Notes under the pieces: model-generated
What the model was told of the DNA's origin: nothing
Seen by the model: the letters and a program-made list of their open reading frames with translations, nothing else
Databases searched by the model: none
In this document: piece by piece, positions 14,481-28,378 of the stretch
How positions within the stretch are numbered: the stretch's first letter is position 1
Layout: the number at the start of each line of letters is the position of its first letter
NCBI RefSeq assembly: GCF_901709675.1
Contig: NC_051093.1
Location: 8,299,553 to 8,363,552 of the forward strand
Reading direction: 5' to 3'
From: Syngnathus acus
Lineage: Eukaryota > Chordata > Actinopteri > Syngnathiformes > Syngnathidae
DNA: 64,000 bases
Made by a program: the position numbers and the translations under genes

Positions 14481-17400
14481 TTCCTGGGCATCCTGCCTCA
14501 AATGCATAATCTGCACCAAATGCCCTTTTTTGAAAATACTACCCCTGATTCTTTATTTGTGAACTAATTCAACACATTTTTGTGTTGGAAAAATCCCTCA
14601 CGAGTAACATAACTCATGGTAACACTTGGTTATATATTTGCCCCATTTTATCTCATTGTTTAAATCCTGAAGAGTATAATATTCTGGATCCAAATTCTAT
14701 TTATTATTATTATTCTGCCCTATTTTTCCTCTTTCATCCATTTTTTTATTATTCTTTTATTTACTTTATTCCATTGAGCCAAATTCAAAATGTCAATTTC
14801 ATTTAGGACATTACAAACATTTATTGTATCATTATTGTTATGAGTATTGTTTTAATTGTAATATTTTCTTATTTCAGTCACAAAATTTAACAAGGTATTC
14901 ATTTGATATTGAGTTTTTTTCCTTCAGTCAACCCTATAAATAATCACAAATTGAGACAATAATCAAGACCTCTTCAACGTTTAATATTCTGAATTGATTT
15001 AAAATACATATTGTACTAAGAAAACATACATGATCTCCAATCAAAGAAGCATTTTGTTTGTCATCTTTATACAATGAGCTTCCTGTGGCCTTTTCATATA
15101 TTCATATATTCGGGGTTTTCTTGTATAGAATCCAATGACGTCCAGACCGTCATGACCATCAGGTGCTGAGTCACAGCATGTTTACATCACACAGATAAAG
15201 ATATCACACAACCCTCTGTTAGGAGATTTTATGTTGGGGGGGAATGTTGAGTACAACGGGGGAAATGAAGAAGTAGGGGGTGCATGTGGCACCAGGCTGG
15301 CGCCGACATCCTTCCGTTGCTCCCTTCGCCTTGCTACCGCCATCTGTCATCTGCGTGAACATCTGCACACCCAAGGTGCCCTTGTCACCCAATGTTAGAG
15401 CAGTATGTTTGCTTTTTCCATTAAGGAAACCTGGAGTGATTCACCACAACAAAACCAATTAGACGGATGGTGTCGTGGTGAAGCAGTTGGATTGCAAAGC
15501 TATATGAGATACATAGTTGCGTCCTCAGGCTACATTGTCATCATTGTCATCCGATTAACCAAATAATGAGAGTGGGCCTAGAGTTTTGCTTCTATATGAC
15601 CATAGGGAACCCCTTTTAGGCAAATGTGGAGTTATGGAGGGATTTCATGTGCCAACAAAACAATCTGAAGTTCAGTGCTATTTGAGGTTTAGCTAGCTTG
15701 ATTTCGTCATTTTGGTTCCGACTGGTCTACAGTGCTTATTTCCGCTGAATCGGAACTCCATATTTTCTTCTATTTTCTCTTTCTGTAGGTGCAATGAATA
15801 CCCGTTATTTTTGTTATATGTTTAGTCGGACTGATTTGGTAGCAAGTGGAGTGTTTTGCTAAAAGCCGCGTGGTTTGCTAGCTGTTTATCGCATACGGTG
15901 CTGATTTGGATTACTGTGACAAAATGACAACAATATGTTCATTGGCCATCGATCTGAAGGATTATACGCCGATTCAGTGTTATTTTCTTTCCTTCACAAA
16001 CCTTTGCAACATTCTGATCTTTCACACTAGCACGTCTTAGATCCGATGTTCTTTTTTTTGTCCGTCGCATGAAGCTGGATGTGGCTTTGCTACAGCTGCC
16101 TCTCCAATCAAGTGAACACTCTTAAGCACAAAAACTCATTCGTATATACGAATCTCACCACCATCTGCTTGGGGGTGAATTATTAAGGATGCTAGTTGTG
16201 TATTGGAAACAACAGCTGAGTGCGTTGACCACACTGGCACAACCGTTTGACACGCTGATGGATGTGCACGCACACTAAAAGATTGTCGGCCAAAACAGAA
16301 GAAAAGATTTTAAATGCCACATCAGCATGAAAGAAAAAAATGATAGACACTAATCTAAAGTGTTTGGAAAAGGGGAATAGGTAACAGACAGTGTATACAA
16401 AGAAAAAAGACGGCAAACAAACACGCTGAGAGCATTCAGCACGGGCCAAGAAGTGTCTGGCGGAGCAGACCATTCAGTGAAAAGAGCACCTGCATGCTAT
16501 AAGAGTCTGAAACTCCAGTCCAAACAACTCTTTACAACCTTTACCGCCTCTTCTTTTCAGACTAAAAACAAGTTCCAAGCCAAAGACAGGACCCCCAACG
16601 CTCGCTAACTTGTTTACTTTTCCTTCCGTTCAGATATATCTTTGTCCTAATGGGCTCAATAGAAGCCGGGCTCGGCCCAGCAGCACCGGGTTTAATCGGG
16701 TTTTTAAGACCAGCAACCCGGCTTCGGTTCCGGCGCCACCCGCCGCGTTCTTAAAATGAGGCCCGGCCGCTACTTTATGGGGAGGATGCAGAGAGATCAG
16801 CCAACAGTATGTTTTCACTTTTAAGTCCAGTAATTCCAAATTTATTTGCTTTTAAATGTGTGTCTTTTTACTGCAGCCGTTCCAGGATTTGAAATTTATT
16901 TCTGTTGTGTTCTTTGTTATCGTTGCGCTCAGTTCCGTATGAAAATTTGAGACACTGACAAATCATGTTAGGCCATATATGTCCAGTATACAGCAACTCT
17001 ATATTTCATCGTGAAATACAGTCAAAATTGTTAAGCATTTTAGTATGTACCTTAATATATGTGCTTTGCGGTCACATCAAAGACAAAAAAAAAAGCGGCT
17101 TGTTTCAATCATTTTGTCATAATGTTTAATTTCTGTCCACTGATATTTGAAATGGAAAACAAAGACAAAAAATACTACATGTCTTATAAAATTGAAATAT
17201 AAAGAGGCAACGTAGAATTATTAAATGCACGAGTGAATTGACCTTGGCAAATACAGCACTTGCAGTTCCGGTGGAAGGATGGCTTTCTTCACGTTTGAAA
17301 ATGTCCTTACGGCCCAACAAAAATCAGAAATAATACATCTCAAGGATAAAAAAAACTATTTGTATTCTCTATTAAACTGTCAAAAAAAATTCTCATTATA

Positions 17401-18870
17401 TTCAAAACTAGTGACTTAAGACACTTAATAGAAACTAATATTTTTTTTAAATATGTATAAAATGTTCAACATTTGCATTTTTTTTCTCATGACACTATAA
17501 TATTATATATCATATTTTTTTTCCACCACATTGAAAATTATTAATTAAAAAAAAGAAATCAAGTGACATAGAAGTTTGCAATCTAGGTCATTGGGTAGTT
17601 GTAAAAGAACGATACTGTACGCCGATGTTTTGAAATATATTGATTCAAGTGTGTGTCTTAAGTTGGGTTACTGTGGAAAACTAGGCTCATACGGCTATAA
17701 AGAGCAGGAAGAGTTGATGAGGCCTGAGCCGATCTTGTTGGCAGCCTCTTCAAAGTCTCGCTCTGGAACTCCTTGACCCCATTCCCCCTTGGACTTGTAC
17801 TTTTTTTGGCCACTTCATCAATCCATCTGCCATCACAGTTAATCCGGAAAGTTCTATAAAGATGTCATACCTACAGTTAATGTCATTTCTTTTTGTTTTT
17901 TGACACTTTTTTTCATTGATACTTAAAGAGTGCACGATAGTGTCACACTGGTCTGACTGGTGGAAAGTGGAAAATAAGAAGGATGAATTGGGATCATTTA
18001 AAGATTGGCTGTAAGCAGACAGAGAGGGAAGTAAAACTCAAAGCAGATGGCGGAGCTGGCACCTGTTTTACTTTCAAATCTGTTTGTAGCCATTTTCCAC
18101 ATGTCTTTCGAAGACAAAAAAGCCTATAGTGCATATGATGCCAAAATAAGACACTTTCAGGTTTGAACCTTTTGTCGCTATGTGGTGGTTGAGTTTTTCA
18201 GACATAATTGGATGCACCCCTCTGAAGAGTAGCACATATAACAACCTATTTTAAATGTGTAAGCAAACAGCCTTTGACTCTCACTTTTTTTTTTTTACTA
18301 GGACGCAGACTCATGTAATTGCATGATCACGTCACAGTGATTTCTTTCATGTCCTTGCATGTTGACAGCCAATGGTGAGGTTATTTTGCGCCATGTTGTT
18401 TGTATCTGTTATTGTTCAATATGTCGAGTTGTCCAATCGAATTAGCCTTCCAAAACAAATCTGTGTCTCATAAAATGAAAATGATAAAATACAAATTGAA
18501 AGTGCCCTGTCTGCAGTCAAGAAAATTGTGTGAGCACATTTATTATTTCTTCAATAATAATAATAATAATAAATATGATGCTAATTTGCTGGGACTAAAT
18601 GTAAAATTTTCATTCTAATAACCTGAAAATGCCAAATAGAAACTAAGAAAATTCTTCCACACTTACACCGAATAAAATACAATATTTAGGTTTTGTTGCC
18701 TATTTATGAAAATGTGTATGATGTTTTCTCTGATCTCGTGTTCTCCTATATAGATCCCAACTTTAGCTTTGTTTGAACCCCTCTAGGTAGATTCTCTGTC
18801 TAACCGCGTACCAGTTATTTTTTTTTTAGATTATTAATGTATCGTATGACTGTGCTTTAATTATCATTGA
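14481..18870. other. gene desert, second part
   Basis: No exon or RNA gene recognised. The stretch is mostly AT-rich with T- and A-runs. A GC-rich islet at about 16650-16770 (CCCGGC/GCCGGG-rich, several CpGs) stands out from its surroundings and has no ORF I recognise. An ATA/AAT microsatellite lies at about 18553-18572. Confidence 0.4.
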
Positions 18871-18879
18871 TTGATTATT

Positions 18880-19010
18880 CATTACATGTAGACTAATCAT
18901 AAAGCCACAATGGCTCCATGTCCGTGTAATTAATTTCATGAAGCTCTCATGAATCATCAGAGGTCATTCATTAGTTATCCATCTGTTAAGGCAGTGTTTT
19001 GTTCTCCCAT
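18880..19010. other. candidate conserved non-coding element
   Basis: Dense in ATTGATTGATTATTCATT-like and TAATTAATTT motifs together with CATGAATCATCAGAGGTCATTC, with no coding potential. Clusters of homeodomain/PBX-like sites like this are common in vertebrate developmental enhancers. Inference only. Confidence 0.22.
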
Positions 19011-20265
19011 GACAAGATTAAATTGTGTTTAAAAAAAAAACTGGAGTGTTCCAAAAGGTACCAGCAGAGTGTACCAGAGCACCCACATGTCTGGCCTTTT
19101 GGATCCGTTCAGCAAGACTGCACCAACGCCAACACAAAGGTTGAAGTGAGTTAGATTGTACACAAAATTTGTTGTCACCCACACAGTTCACCTAAAAAAA
19201 CAAACCGGCTCCCCTGCTCTTTATTCCATGACAGTAAGCACAGATTGTACCCAAATTTGCATGCGAGCCAAAGTGGCCTGCAGTATTTGGAATTGAAACA
19301 ATTACAAATAAACATGCATGACTCCTTTCCCCAGCTAATGGATTCGACTAGTTTAATAAAACAAAAATAAACGGATTTAATTTTCTTCCCCCAGGTTATT
19401 TTTCTGCCCTCATTTCCTAATTGTGGTGACCATGTTTGTTGCACGTGTTGCCTCTCAGTCATTTCTTGAACCCAAAAGAAAAATCAGTGTAGTCACACCA
19501 AGTCATTCCTCATTTGCAAACATCTGTCTGTTTTTGTGTTTGGGAATGGTTGCTCATGATCCCAATATAGAACATTTACGCGGACAGGTTATCCAAACAG
19601 GCTAATCTAACGTGTGTTGATGTCTGAACGCCTTGTGCAAAATTTGGGCTTCTTGCTATTGGTGATGCCCAGAAGTTGTTGCCATGCAACTCTATCTGGC
19701 ACACACGCACACACACACACACACACATTTGCAAGAGAGCCAACAATGGTCTGCTTTATGAGGTGCCCACTGATGCCATGGTAACCTCCTCATTCTGGGC
19801 AAGACAGACTGAACTGTGTGCCAAAAAAATGCCATGGTGCCTTATTTTCCCCTTTCTCCAGCCACGTTGCCCAGAAACCTTTTCAAAGTTAATAAGTGAA
19901 ACCAGTGGGCAGACAAATTACGACGGGTTGTGTGTGAGGAAGAGCAGAAGAGATGGTCAACTTTGCACTTTGGAACTTGCCTGCATAAATGAAGTCTTGA
20001 GTGGAAACATGGAGCTGCGTGATTAGAAATTCTAATGTCGTCCCCTAATCGAACACTGCAAGGCTGTTGTGGATCTGATTACAACCAAACCTTTTAAATT
20101 CTAATAGGAAAAATACGTATGTGGTAAATTTAAACTATTTGGACTAAATTAGAGGGACACAGCACTTATAATAGACTGCTTAAATTTTGTTCCCAACATT
20201 TACAGTGCCAGTGCATGTATTTGACATTTAAAAAAAAAAAATACACAGATTCTTTGTGTACCTTC

Positions 20266-20278
20266 TGCCATCTAGTGG
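20266..20278 (-). promoter_or_regulatory. CTCF core-like motif
   Basis: TGCCATCTAGTGG fits YGCCMYCTRSTGG at all 13 positions. It is located in the desert between gadd45gip1 and nfix. Occupancy is not shown. Confidence 0.45.
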
Positions 20279-20689
20279 AACAATATTTCATCGTTATTAA
20301 ATCTAACTCACTGGCATATTGGATGAACAGATATTTGTAGTAAATCAATACTTTTCTGACCAACTTTGATTCATTTGCATGATGATCTTGATAACTAATT
20401 ACCACAAACACTGCACAACACATTTTTTTTATAAATATGAATTGAATTCCAACCCACATTGTATGTGAAATCTAACTAAGATGTGCTCACACGAGACGGA
20501 CTGACTAAGAGCCGCGACTTGACAGCTCACACTGTATGTTTGAAACATTGCTGTTCCACTTCCTGTATATCTTGTCAGCTGTCAAAACAAATCAAGAAGG
20601 CTAACAACAAATCTACAATATGTGCCTTGTAAAAAAATTGCTGCATGAAAATAATACACTTTTAGATGAAATTACTGTTTGCAAATTAA

Positions 20690-21260
20690 CTTGACGCTCT
20701 ATATATGTTCGCTAATGTACGTATAAGCCTTGGTGTGAATTGAGGGTGGGGGCAGTGAGTGGGGTTGCTTCCCCCCATTTCCATATTACCGCGGGTCATC
20801 TGGGCACGGCGCCAATCCCGGTGCTTTTCGACCCCGCCGAGGCCTAGCAAGATTAAAAACAGCACTGAATCATGGCTGGAAGCTCCAGACTGATGCAAAG
20901 TGTGGAAGGGAAAGGCGGAGAAATGGGCTGGGTCGCACAATAGGTCATCGAGCGCTTTTAAAAATCCCAACCCGTGCCAAAAGCGCCACATTGAGCCCGA
21001 CTATCGGGCCGTAACCGTCCTTTTTAATTGCCGCTCGCCACGCATTTCATCACCTCTTGTCAACTCCGGCGGATGTATAACACGGAGACGAACGCAACAT
21101 GTACTCATCGCTCGGGGAATACACGCCATGATAATAGCCCTCTCTTCACAAGCTGTTTGTTAATGAAGTCATACATAAACATACAGCTGTGCATCGTGAT
21201 GGGCAAGAGGAGAGAAGGCGCTAAAGAGTGAAGCGAGCCGCGCGCACGCACGCACAAGCT
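20690..21260. other. GC-richer candidate regulatory block
   Basis: Several hundred bases with higher GC and CpG content than the flanks, for example GCCCGACTATCGGGCC and CTCCGGCGGATG, and no ORF of recognisable family. It ends in a GCGCGCACGCACGCAC tract. It could be an enhancer or an unannotated non-coding promoter. Confidence 0.22.
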
Positions 21261-24200
21261 AGCTGGCAAGAACCGCTGACGACGTGATCAAATTGATACA
21301 ATGCGTTGGATCAAATGTGACCATCCATTGGATTGAGCACACCAACACAAACAAAAGGGCCTAAGCCATTCAGCTCAGACATTTCTTCTTTATTTCCTAT
21401 AACAAGCTTGACTAAATCAAATCCACAATAATGGAGTCCATGTGTGCCGCCGCCAAGTGTTTACAACCACTGTAGAAAATGACTTTTTTTTTTTGTTTGT
21501 TTGTTTTTATTATTTGATCAGCCACAGATTCCCCTCCGTTTTTGAATGCATAGAAACAAGAGAAAGGCTTAAGGGCTGAGTTTCATGGACTGAAAAGGGG
21601 ATTTTATTTGACATCTATTGCAGCATGAAAAAAAAAATAACAACCATGTTAAATCAATGAGTTCTTAAACTCACGATGTCAAAACTTTTTTAAATGCGTA
21701 AGAGATGTTTCTTCACCACACGGCAAACTGAGGACTCGCACAAACCTACAAAAATGATCTAAAATTTCATTTTCCATTATGTGTTGCTTCATACATCCAT
21801 GCAGGGAACCTCAATATGTTGCTTCAGGGTTGCCGCTTCAGAGTGCACATGGCAGAAGGAGCATTTGGACCAGCAAAGCGAGAAGCACAGCTGCTTGGAC
21901 AGGACTCTGTGGCATTTCTGTGTCCCCTCTTTCTCCAAACACACACATAGTACATACAGAATATACTCACACACACACACTCTACCACTCAAGCTGTAGC
22001 AGCATCCTACTAACACATAGCTCCTAAACACCCCCACTTTCTCCCCCTATTGACTTTGTTGACATATTCATATTTTTATCAGCAGCCCCAAGAAGAGGAT
22101 TCCGGCGTGGGAGGCAGCGTGGCAGTGTGGAATGGCGTGGGAAAGGTGGCAGCTGTGTTATGACTTTTCTGCCAGGTCATGGTGCATGGTAGGATGGATG
22201 CCTCCTGTCTCTGCTTGACTCTGTAATGACCAATCAGTGTGTTTGTCTTCCCTTCCTCTGTCATTTTATGCTGGGAAATATGTCGCAATGGTTCATGCAC
22301 GCTTGGTGTTTACCATATTTAAGTCCACTGGGAAAAACAAAGTTTTGACTTTTGTGAGTCAAAAATGATGGCTCACTGATGGTGATTTAATTTGTTAACA
22401 TGTTGATGAGTTGTGATACTTTATTAACTTTCTGCTTAAATCTAGTCACAAGATACTTTGGATGGAGACATTAACATGATTGACTACATCAAACATATCT
22501 AGGTCTTATCCCAAAGGATGTGAGATTTTAATTTAAACCCACCAGAGGAAGTTTTATTAAGGCCGTGATCCACTCACGAGACATCAATCTATGTTTAGTT
22601 TTCGTTTTAAACATTTTCTAACCGCCTTTTTGTTATTTTCACCTTTGACCTCTGCATCCTTAATTACTGTCTCCTGCGTGTGTGGCGTTCAGGTAAATTA
22701 TCCCCGATTCTACAGTGACAACATCAATCATGCCTATCTCTTGACATATCTTTTTTTATTTATTATTTGTGCAACGTGCAGCGTTGATCAGAGAGGTGTC
22801 TCGAGGCCTGACACAGTTTGTAAACCCTCGGGTTCCTCTCGGTGCCAGCCTGCAACACTCGCCGTTATATAGGGCAGAAGTAGACCCTCTTGCTTGGATG
22901 GGTGGGAATGTGCTGGGGATGGGGGGGGGGGGAGTCATGGAGGGATGGCAGCCAGAATTGGGGCCCCATGCAGGGATGTGGGAGGAGGGGTTTTAGGGTG
23001 CTAGGGGGCACAGAGAGGGGCATAGGCTGGGTATGGGCAGCCTGGCAAAAAGAGCAGCTCTCCATCTGCGCCACTCAATGCGTCAGCTCAGTAGCATACA
23101 CATTGTGCAAGTTGTGCACCCAAGCCACTCGATAGACTTTTTTTAGGATTTATGTTTTAGACATAGTTAGAGGAAGGCTCTTATTTACATCATTTCGTAT
23201 ATTTGCAGAATGTAAACACCAGCTATAATGGTTCGTTTTAGCACCAGTAAGTCAATTCCCAAATTGATGATGTCATTATAATTGCCATTTATCATGGTTG
23301 GTAATAGATTAAAAAAAGAAATCTTTATCAAATCTAATCTAATTTGGTACATGTTTGCAGGGGAGGTGTAATATTCAACACAAGTTTCTGCCAGATCTGA
23401 TCCAAATTGCACATTTGGTAGCAATTTAATGGAATCCCATTTAACATGTTGAGGAGAATACAGTTTATCTCTGACAAATCTTATCAGATCAGCTTGTCAT
23501 TTGTCATGCTTATGTTGGATCTTATTATCCATTACACAAGAAATTCTGGATCTTAGTAAACATCAGTGTCCTTTTAGCTATTAAGATCTGAAATTATTGT
23601 GGGTTCACTCAATGATTTGGAACGTCGGTAAATGGTTACGGTGCTTGTGTTGAATATTTATTTATTTCATATTTTGGGGGGAGGTGGCTTTGTTAGTTTT
23701 GGTTCCGAACCTGTTATCAGGTAATTAAAAATATTGAACCTTTCATTTTCATGGCAGTTTCTCGCCGTTTTTTTTAGATTTAACGATCAGATGCATCCCT
23801 CCGTTTCTTTCATCTCTCTCCACCCCCAGACAGACCCTCCCATCGGTGGCCATTTCTTTCCGTCTGGCTCGTCCCCTTCCTTTCACCCGGGTGACCCCCG
23901 CTACCGCCTCAGAACATCTTTCAGTCTGCTTTCCCAAACCACCGTTGGTCGCCACCATCCTATTTAATGGCACCCGTGTCTGGTTATCTCCTGTGCTCTT
24001 CCGACTCTTTCTTTGTTTCCAACAACGCAGATCATTTGCTTTTATTTCCCCTTGATTCTCCTCTTTTGGTGCGCTGCAAGCGCACAGATGTCTGGCTTGG
24101 CCTGCAACACCTGCCTCGCCATGTGTTACTACCAAGTGTTGCCTTCGACTGCAGCAGTGCCCAGTGTTCATGTGTGTGTATGTGTGTTTTTTTTTGGGGA

Positions 24201-24397
24201 GGGGATGGAGGAGTGGAAACCACAGAGTGGATTAGTCATGAATATTCATGTTGTTGTGGGTATACGACCAAATAGAAAATTGTACCACAGAGAAGACTCC
24301 ACCCTTGGAAAAAAAAGAGGGACTTAAAATTTGGGTTAAAAACTGACCCAATTTTACTCAACTTCCTGAAAAACTTTTTCAATAATATTAATAGGCC

Positions 24398-24485
24398 CTC
24401 CCTGTGTGGAGTTTGCATGTTCTCCCCGTGCCTGCGTGGCTTTTCCTCCGGGTCCTACGGTTTACTTGCACATCCCAAAAACACA
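24398..24485 (+). repeat. fragment of abundant teleost interspersed repeat
   Basis: TGTGTGGAGTTTGCATGTTC, then TCCCCGTGCCTGCGTGG, a TCCGGGT block and CACATCCCAAAAAC, form the conserved core of a very common fish interspersed repeat (SINE/LINE-associated). Only the central part survives; the tRNA-like head is absent. Exact family not determined. Confidence 0.65.
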
Positions 24486-26024
24486 CACACAGACCTGCAG
24501 GGCGAAGTGCTGAAATTAACAACTCGTGATGCAGATGAATGATTGGTTGAGCCTGGGGCTTTGCTGATAGCTGATTGGCTCCGTGGAGGATTTGTTGAAC
24601 TGACATGGAGAGGAGGCTATGTAAGTGTGCAATACATGTGTGCTTGGATCTCTCAGGGTATCCCACACACTCGTTCGTCTCTTATCAGGCAAGCACAAGG
24701 CCCCGCTAGACGAGTAGTGCTCTCAGCAGAGCTGGACTACCAGCGAACTGTTTTATCTTCTACTGGCAAAGACGTCTTTTATAGGTCTGATTAACTCACG
24801 GTGCGACTGCCTCGTCTAGGGCGGGATAATGAGAAGTGGTGTGTAATTGTGATTGTAGATATACGCATATTTTCCGATTGCTGTTTGTTTTAGTGCCATT
24901 TAGGTGTACTAGTAAGTTGTTATTAATTTTATTGCAAAGTTACAATTATTTACAGCTACAACCAAACGTTTCCCGTCAAGCCTACTATGAAACAGTCGGG
25001 AGCAATTGTAGACTTTTCTGCCAGTCTTGTTCTTGATTTACTTATTGAATATTGTTTTAGAGATAGCCCTTTTTTTCTTTTGACTGTCTCTCCACCTTAT
25101 AAAATGAAGCGATAGAATTTCCTCTGGTTTTAAGTGCAGCCTATACCACCAGAGAATGTCATCTGTGGGGTGGGGGGGAATGAAGGGATGAGTCGACGAA
25201 GCCTCCCAATATCCTCCACCCTACCAACACCATAGGAGAAAGCAGAGCTGGTATAATCTCCTTTTTTGGCACTCCATGAAAGAGAGAGGAACAGCCACAA
25301 GGGTCTTGGTCCACTTAGATGTGCTGCCCCTCACCCCAATGGTCTACATGTTATCATCTCTTTCCCGCTTTTTTTCCCCTGCTTCTCATTCGTCTTTCAA
25401 CTTTGGTCTCAAACATATCACACTTTTTTCATTTAAAGTACTCTCAGTTTTGGGCAAAGGGTATAAAGGGTGCTCTTCATTGTTTGTCAGGTGCTCATCA
25501 AGACACAAAAAGATGCAAAATTTAACACAATGACATCAGTGGTATCAGTGGAGGAAATAATTCAGATTGGCAAAATGATCAATTGTAAGACATTTTAAAT
25601 TGAAAATCTACAATTTATATGACTGTGCATTTGGTTGATTTCCATCACTGCATTATTGGACGGAATAGATAAGATGCGTTTTGCTTGCCTACATAAATCA
25701 CAAAAGTGAAGTTACATTATCCTCATGTCAAAGGTCATGATTATTCATCGTTTTCTTTTTTTGGTGAAGTGATTGGCATTCCTGAAATCATCATGATGGG
25801 GTGTAAGGATTACACCTGTTAATTTAGGATGTTGTAACTTGATGATGATGATGATGATGGCGACAGCAAAGCAGTGACATAATATTGCCTGAATCATGTT
25901 AGAATGTTTTGAGAAAACAAGGAAATACATTTTTTTTCTGTGTGTGCAAAAACATTGTGTATTTGTTTTAATTGATAAGTTAAAATGAATGGACAATTAA
26001 CAAAATAGTAAAACGACTCATTGG

Positions 26025-26025
26025 T

Positions 26026-26081
<56 letters not shown>

Positions 26082-26083
26082 TC
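26025..26083 (+). repeat. (TTTC)n microsatellite
   Basis: About 14 near-perfect TTTC units. It is followed at once by a short tandem of AGTTCCATTTT. Confidence 0.95.
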
Positions 26084-27479
26084 AGTTCCATTTTAGTTCC
26101 ATTTTAGTTCAATCGATGTTTTTCGTGTATTTTAATAGATTTCTGAAGCCGCGTGCACGCTGGCCTCCAACCATAATGGCTACTTTATAAGCAAGTCAAA
26201 TGCGTCCATTCGTTCACAACGAAATGAGAGAATAGAGGCGGTTGTGGCGGGTTCGAGTGGGTCTGCCAAGGTCAACATTCTTAAATGGACCGTTGCCCAG
26301 TGGATCTTTTGTCTCAAAAGTTGATGTTAAAAGCCCAAGCCAAGACGACACAAATGGGCCTTGCAGCGTTCGGTGCGTGCACGCGCATTAATGTTTGCGC
26401 GTCACATTGTCATTACGCGCGATACGGACAACTTATCTAGCTACACAAATTTAATATATTTTTTTTTTAATGCATGTTGTTGCGCTCGCATTGCACGCCC
26501 CTTTAAGCAGGTTTTGGGATAGGCCTGTTACATAACGATGCCAAATAAAAGAACAAATATTAGTGTGAGAACATAAAATACAACATAAATCCGTTCGCTA
26601 AGAAGATTATTAAATTGCCGTATTATGATTTTAGGCCTTATGTTTATTAGACCATAAGGACTTTTTTTTGTTTTTTTAAATCAGAGTACGTCCAAAATCG
26701 AGCCAATTAAACTTTTGAGGCTTAATTAAAATATTAGTCTGATGCAATTGTATGTTTTATTTGTCCTGTTTCGTTAATTTCACATTGAACATCATTTATA
26801 TAGCGCACGTGCTGTGGCAAAAATATGTTTTGCATGCGTATTTAATTAAAACCAAATTATTTCCTTGGCTGGACATGCCATCACGTTAATATTAAGACCC
26901 TAATTCATTTTTAATACTTACTCTCTTCAAAATTAATTGTGTCATAAATAAAAACAGAAATACATTCTTGTTATTTAAATTCTTAAGCAAATTTATACAA
27001 AGTGGATTTGGACCTCATGGACATGGATATAGTTCTGTATTTGTACATAAATTATATTACAAAATATTTAAATGCTTATTGTATATACACACCTATATTT
27101 TGAAAATGAAAAAAACCCCAAAAAACTATTTTTTAATTTATTTTTACTATTTTGCATCTCGTACCTTTGCACATCCATTCGATGCTTTTGGCAGAGGGAC
27201 CAAACCCACAGGGCCTCAAAACGTATAGTGACAGACAATCCATCATGTCAATACGTGTTTAATTTCAAGAAATTTGTCCAAGACGCATTACGTATCATTT
27301 AAAACGAGATTGACTCGAGGTGCAAGATCTTGCTCGCGTCTTAGATTTTAAAAGCTATATGTAAAATCAATCACATATTCCCTCTAGCATCCTTGTGGAT
27401 CACATGGGATGCTCTGACACTTCCTTACGATTTGGTTATTTTAATCATCGACATGACTTTTAACATCTCCTTTTCCTTC

Positions 27480-28378
27480 TATCGCATTTCGCCCTCCATC
27501 TCAAAATAACGCGTTTTCACCCGAACCGATGCTCGCTCGCTCGCTCCCTCCCGTCCACGCGACAGAGTGCGTCGGCCTGGAGCTGCCCCTATAGCTGCGC
27601 TGTCGCCGGTGCGGGCTCGCTAATCCCCCTGCGTCCATGCTTTCCTCTGAGCCGGTATTTAATTCCTCTAAACCCCCAGCTGCCGCCCTGCTTCCTCACT
27701 GAGCACGACAGACTGCGCACCGCTGCGGTTATTAATAATTCAGCCGCCCTTCGCTCCGCGGCCACAGGAGGAGACCGCGCGTCCTCCCTCGCCTGCTTGG
27801 TCCAGCTTCTGGTGCTTGCGCGCGTCGCGTGCTGTCACTCGGTTTTGCACGATCGCGTCTAGATTTCTTTATTCTTCAATTCACTTCCATCGCAAATCGC
27901 CAACGAAGGAACACCGCGCTTGTCGTGGCCACCGCGCGCCAGGCTCCGGAGATCAAGCCCGAAGCTCTTCGGAACTTTTCCCCGCACGTGGAGCGAGTTG
28001 GACCGCAGTTAGTGGGAAGCATGCAGCTGGTTCGAACCGGTGAGCGGGTCGGCTAACGAGACTCCACGATTCACGCTGCAAGCCAGAGAGATCTTTCTCT
28101 CTTGACCGCCAGCCGAATTTGATGGAAATATGACGCACCTTGCATGAAGAAGTCAGCAAGCAGACGACTTGGATTACAGCCCGCAGTTTACATTAAAAAC
28201 AACAATGTTTACCAAACCGGGTTTGCTTCCGGTATTTTAAGGCCAAGCTGAACGAGAAACCGAACGCTTTCTTTTCTCCCACAAACTTTTTTTTCTTTTT
28301 TTTGGAAGCCAAACTTTTTTTTCAGAGTGGAAAATGGGTCTCTGAGAGGGTTTTGGCATCTTTCCCTACACCACAATG
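27480..28378 (+). promoter_or_regulatory. nfix: CpG-island promoter and candidate alternative first exon of nfix (ATG is the last codon)
   Basis: This is a CpG-dense island, including repeated GCTCGCTCGCTC and GCGCGCGTCGCGTGC. An AT-richer leader follows. The leader ends ACACCACA-ATG at 28376-28378, directly followed by a good donor GTACGT. An in-frame TGA at 28343-28345 closes the frame upstream. Joined to the acceptor at 57047/57048 this would give M-DEFHPF, i.e. translation starting at the exon junction; NFI proteins starting MDEFHPF are, as I recall, known isoforms of the family. A second donor, ACCG|GTGAGC at about 28039, could make a shorter untranslated exon; its local ATG (28021) would be out of phase. 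Linkage to nfix is inferred from position, strand and phase. Confidence 0.5.

Larger units (their letters stand above)
21261..27470. other. gene desert, third part
   Basis: No gene recognised. It contains CA/GT tracts near 21940-21980, a G-run at about 22921-22932, a dispersed-repeat fragment at about 24398-24485 and a TTTC microsatellite at 26025-26083. From about 26100 onward CpG frequency rises toward the CpG island at 27.5 kb. Confidence 0.4.

Noticed and set aside
23749-24171. 140-codon minus-strand open frame
   Set aside because: Arg/Gly-rich, no recognisable domain, no splice context and no sign of codon bias; most likely incidental in a GC-richer patch.
28021-28039. ATG followed by MQLVRT and donor GTGAGC as an nfix first coding exon
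   Set aside because: The exon would end in phase 1, but the DNA-binding exon needs phase 0. It can only be untranslated or belong to a different splice form.
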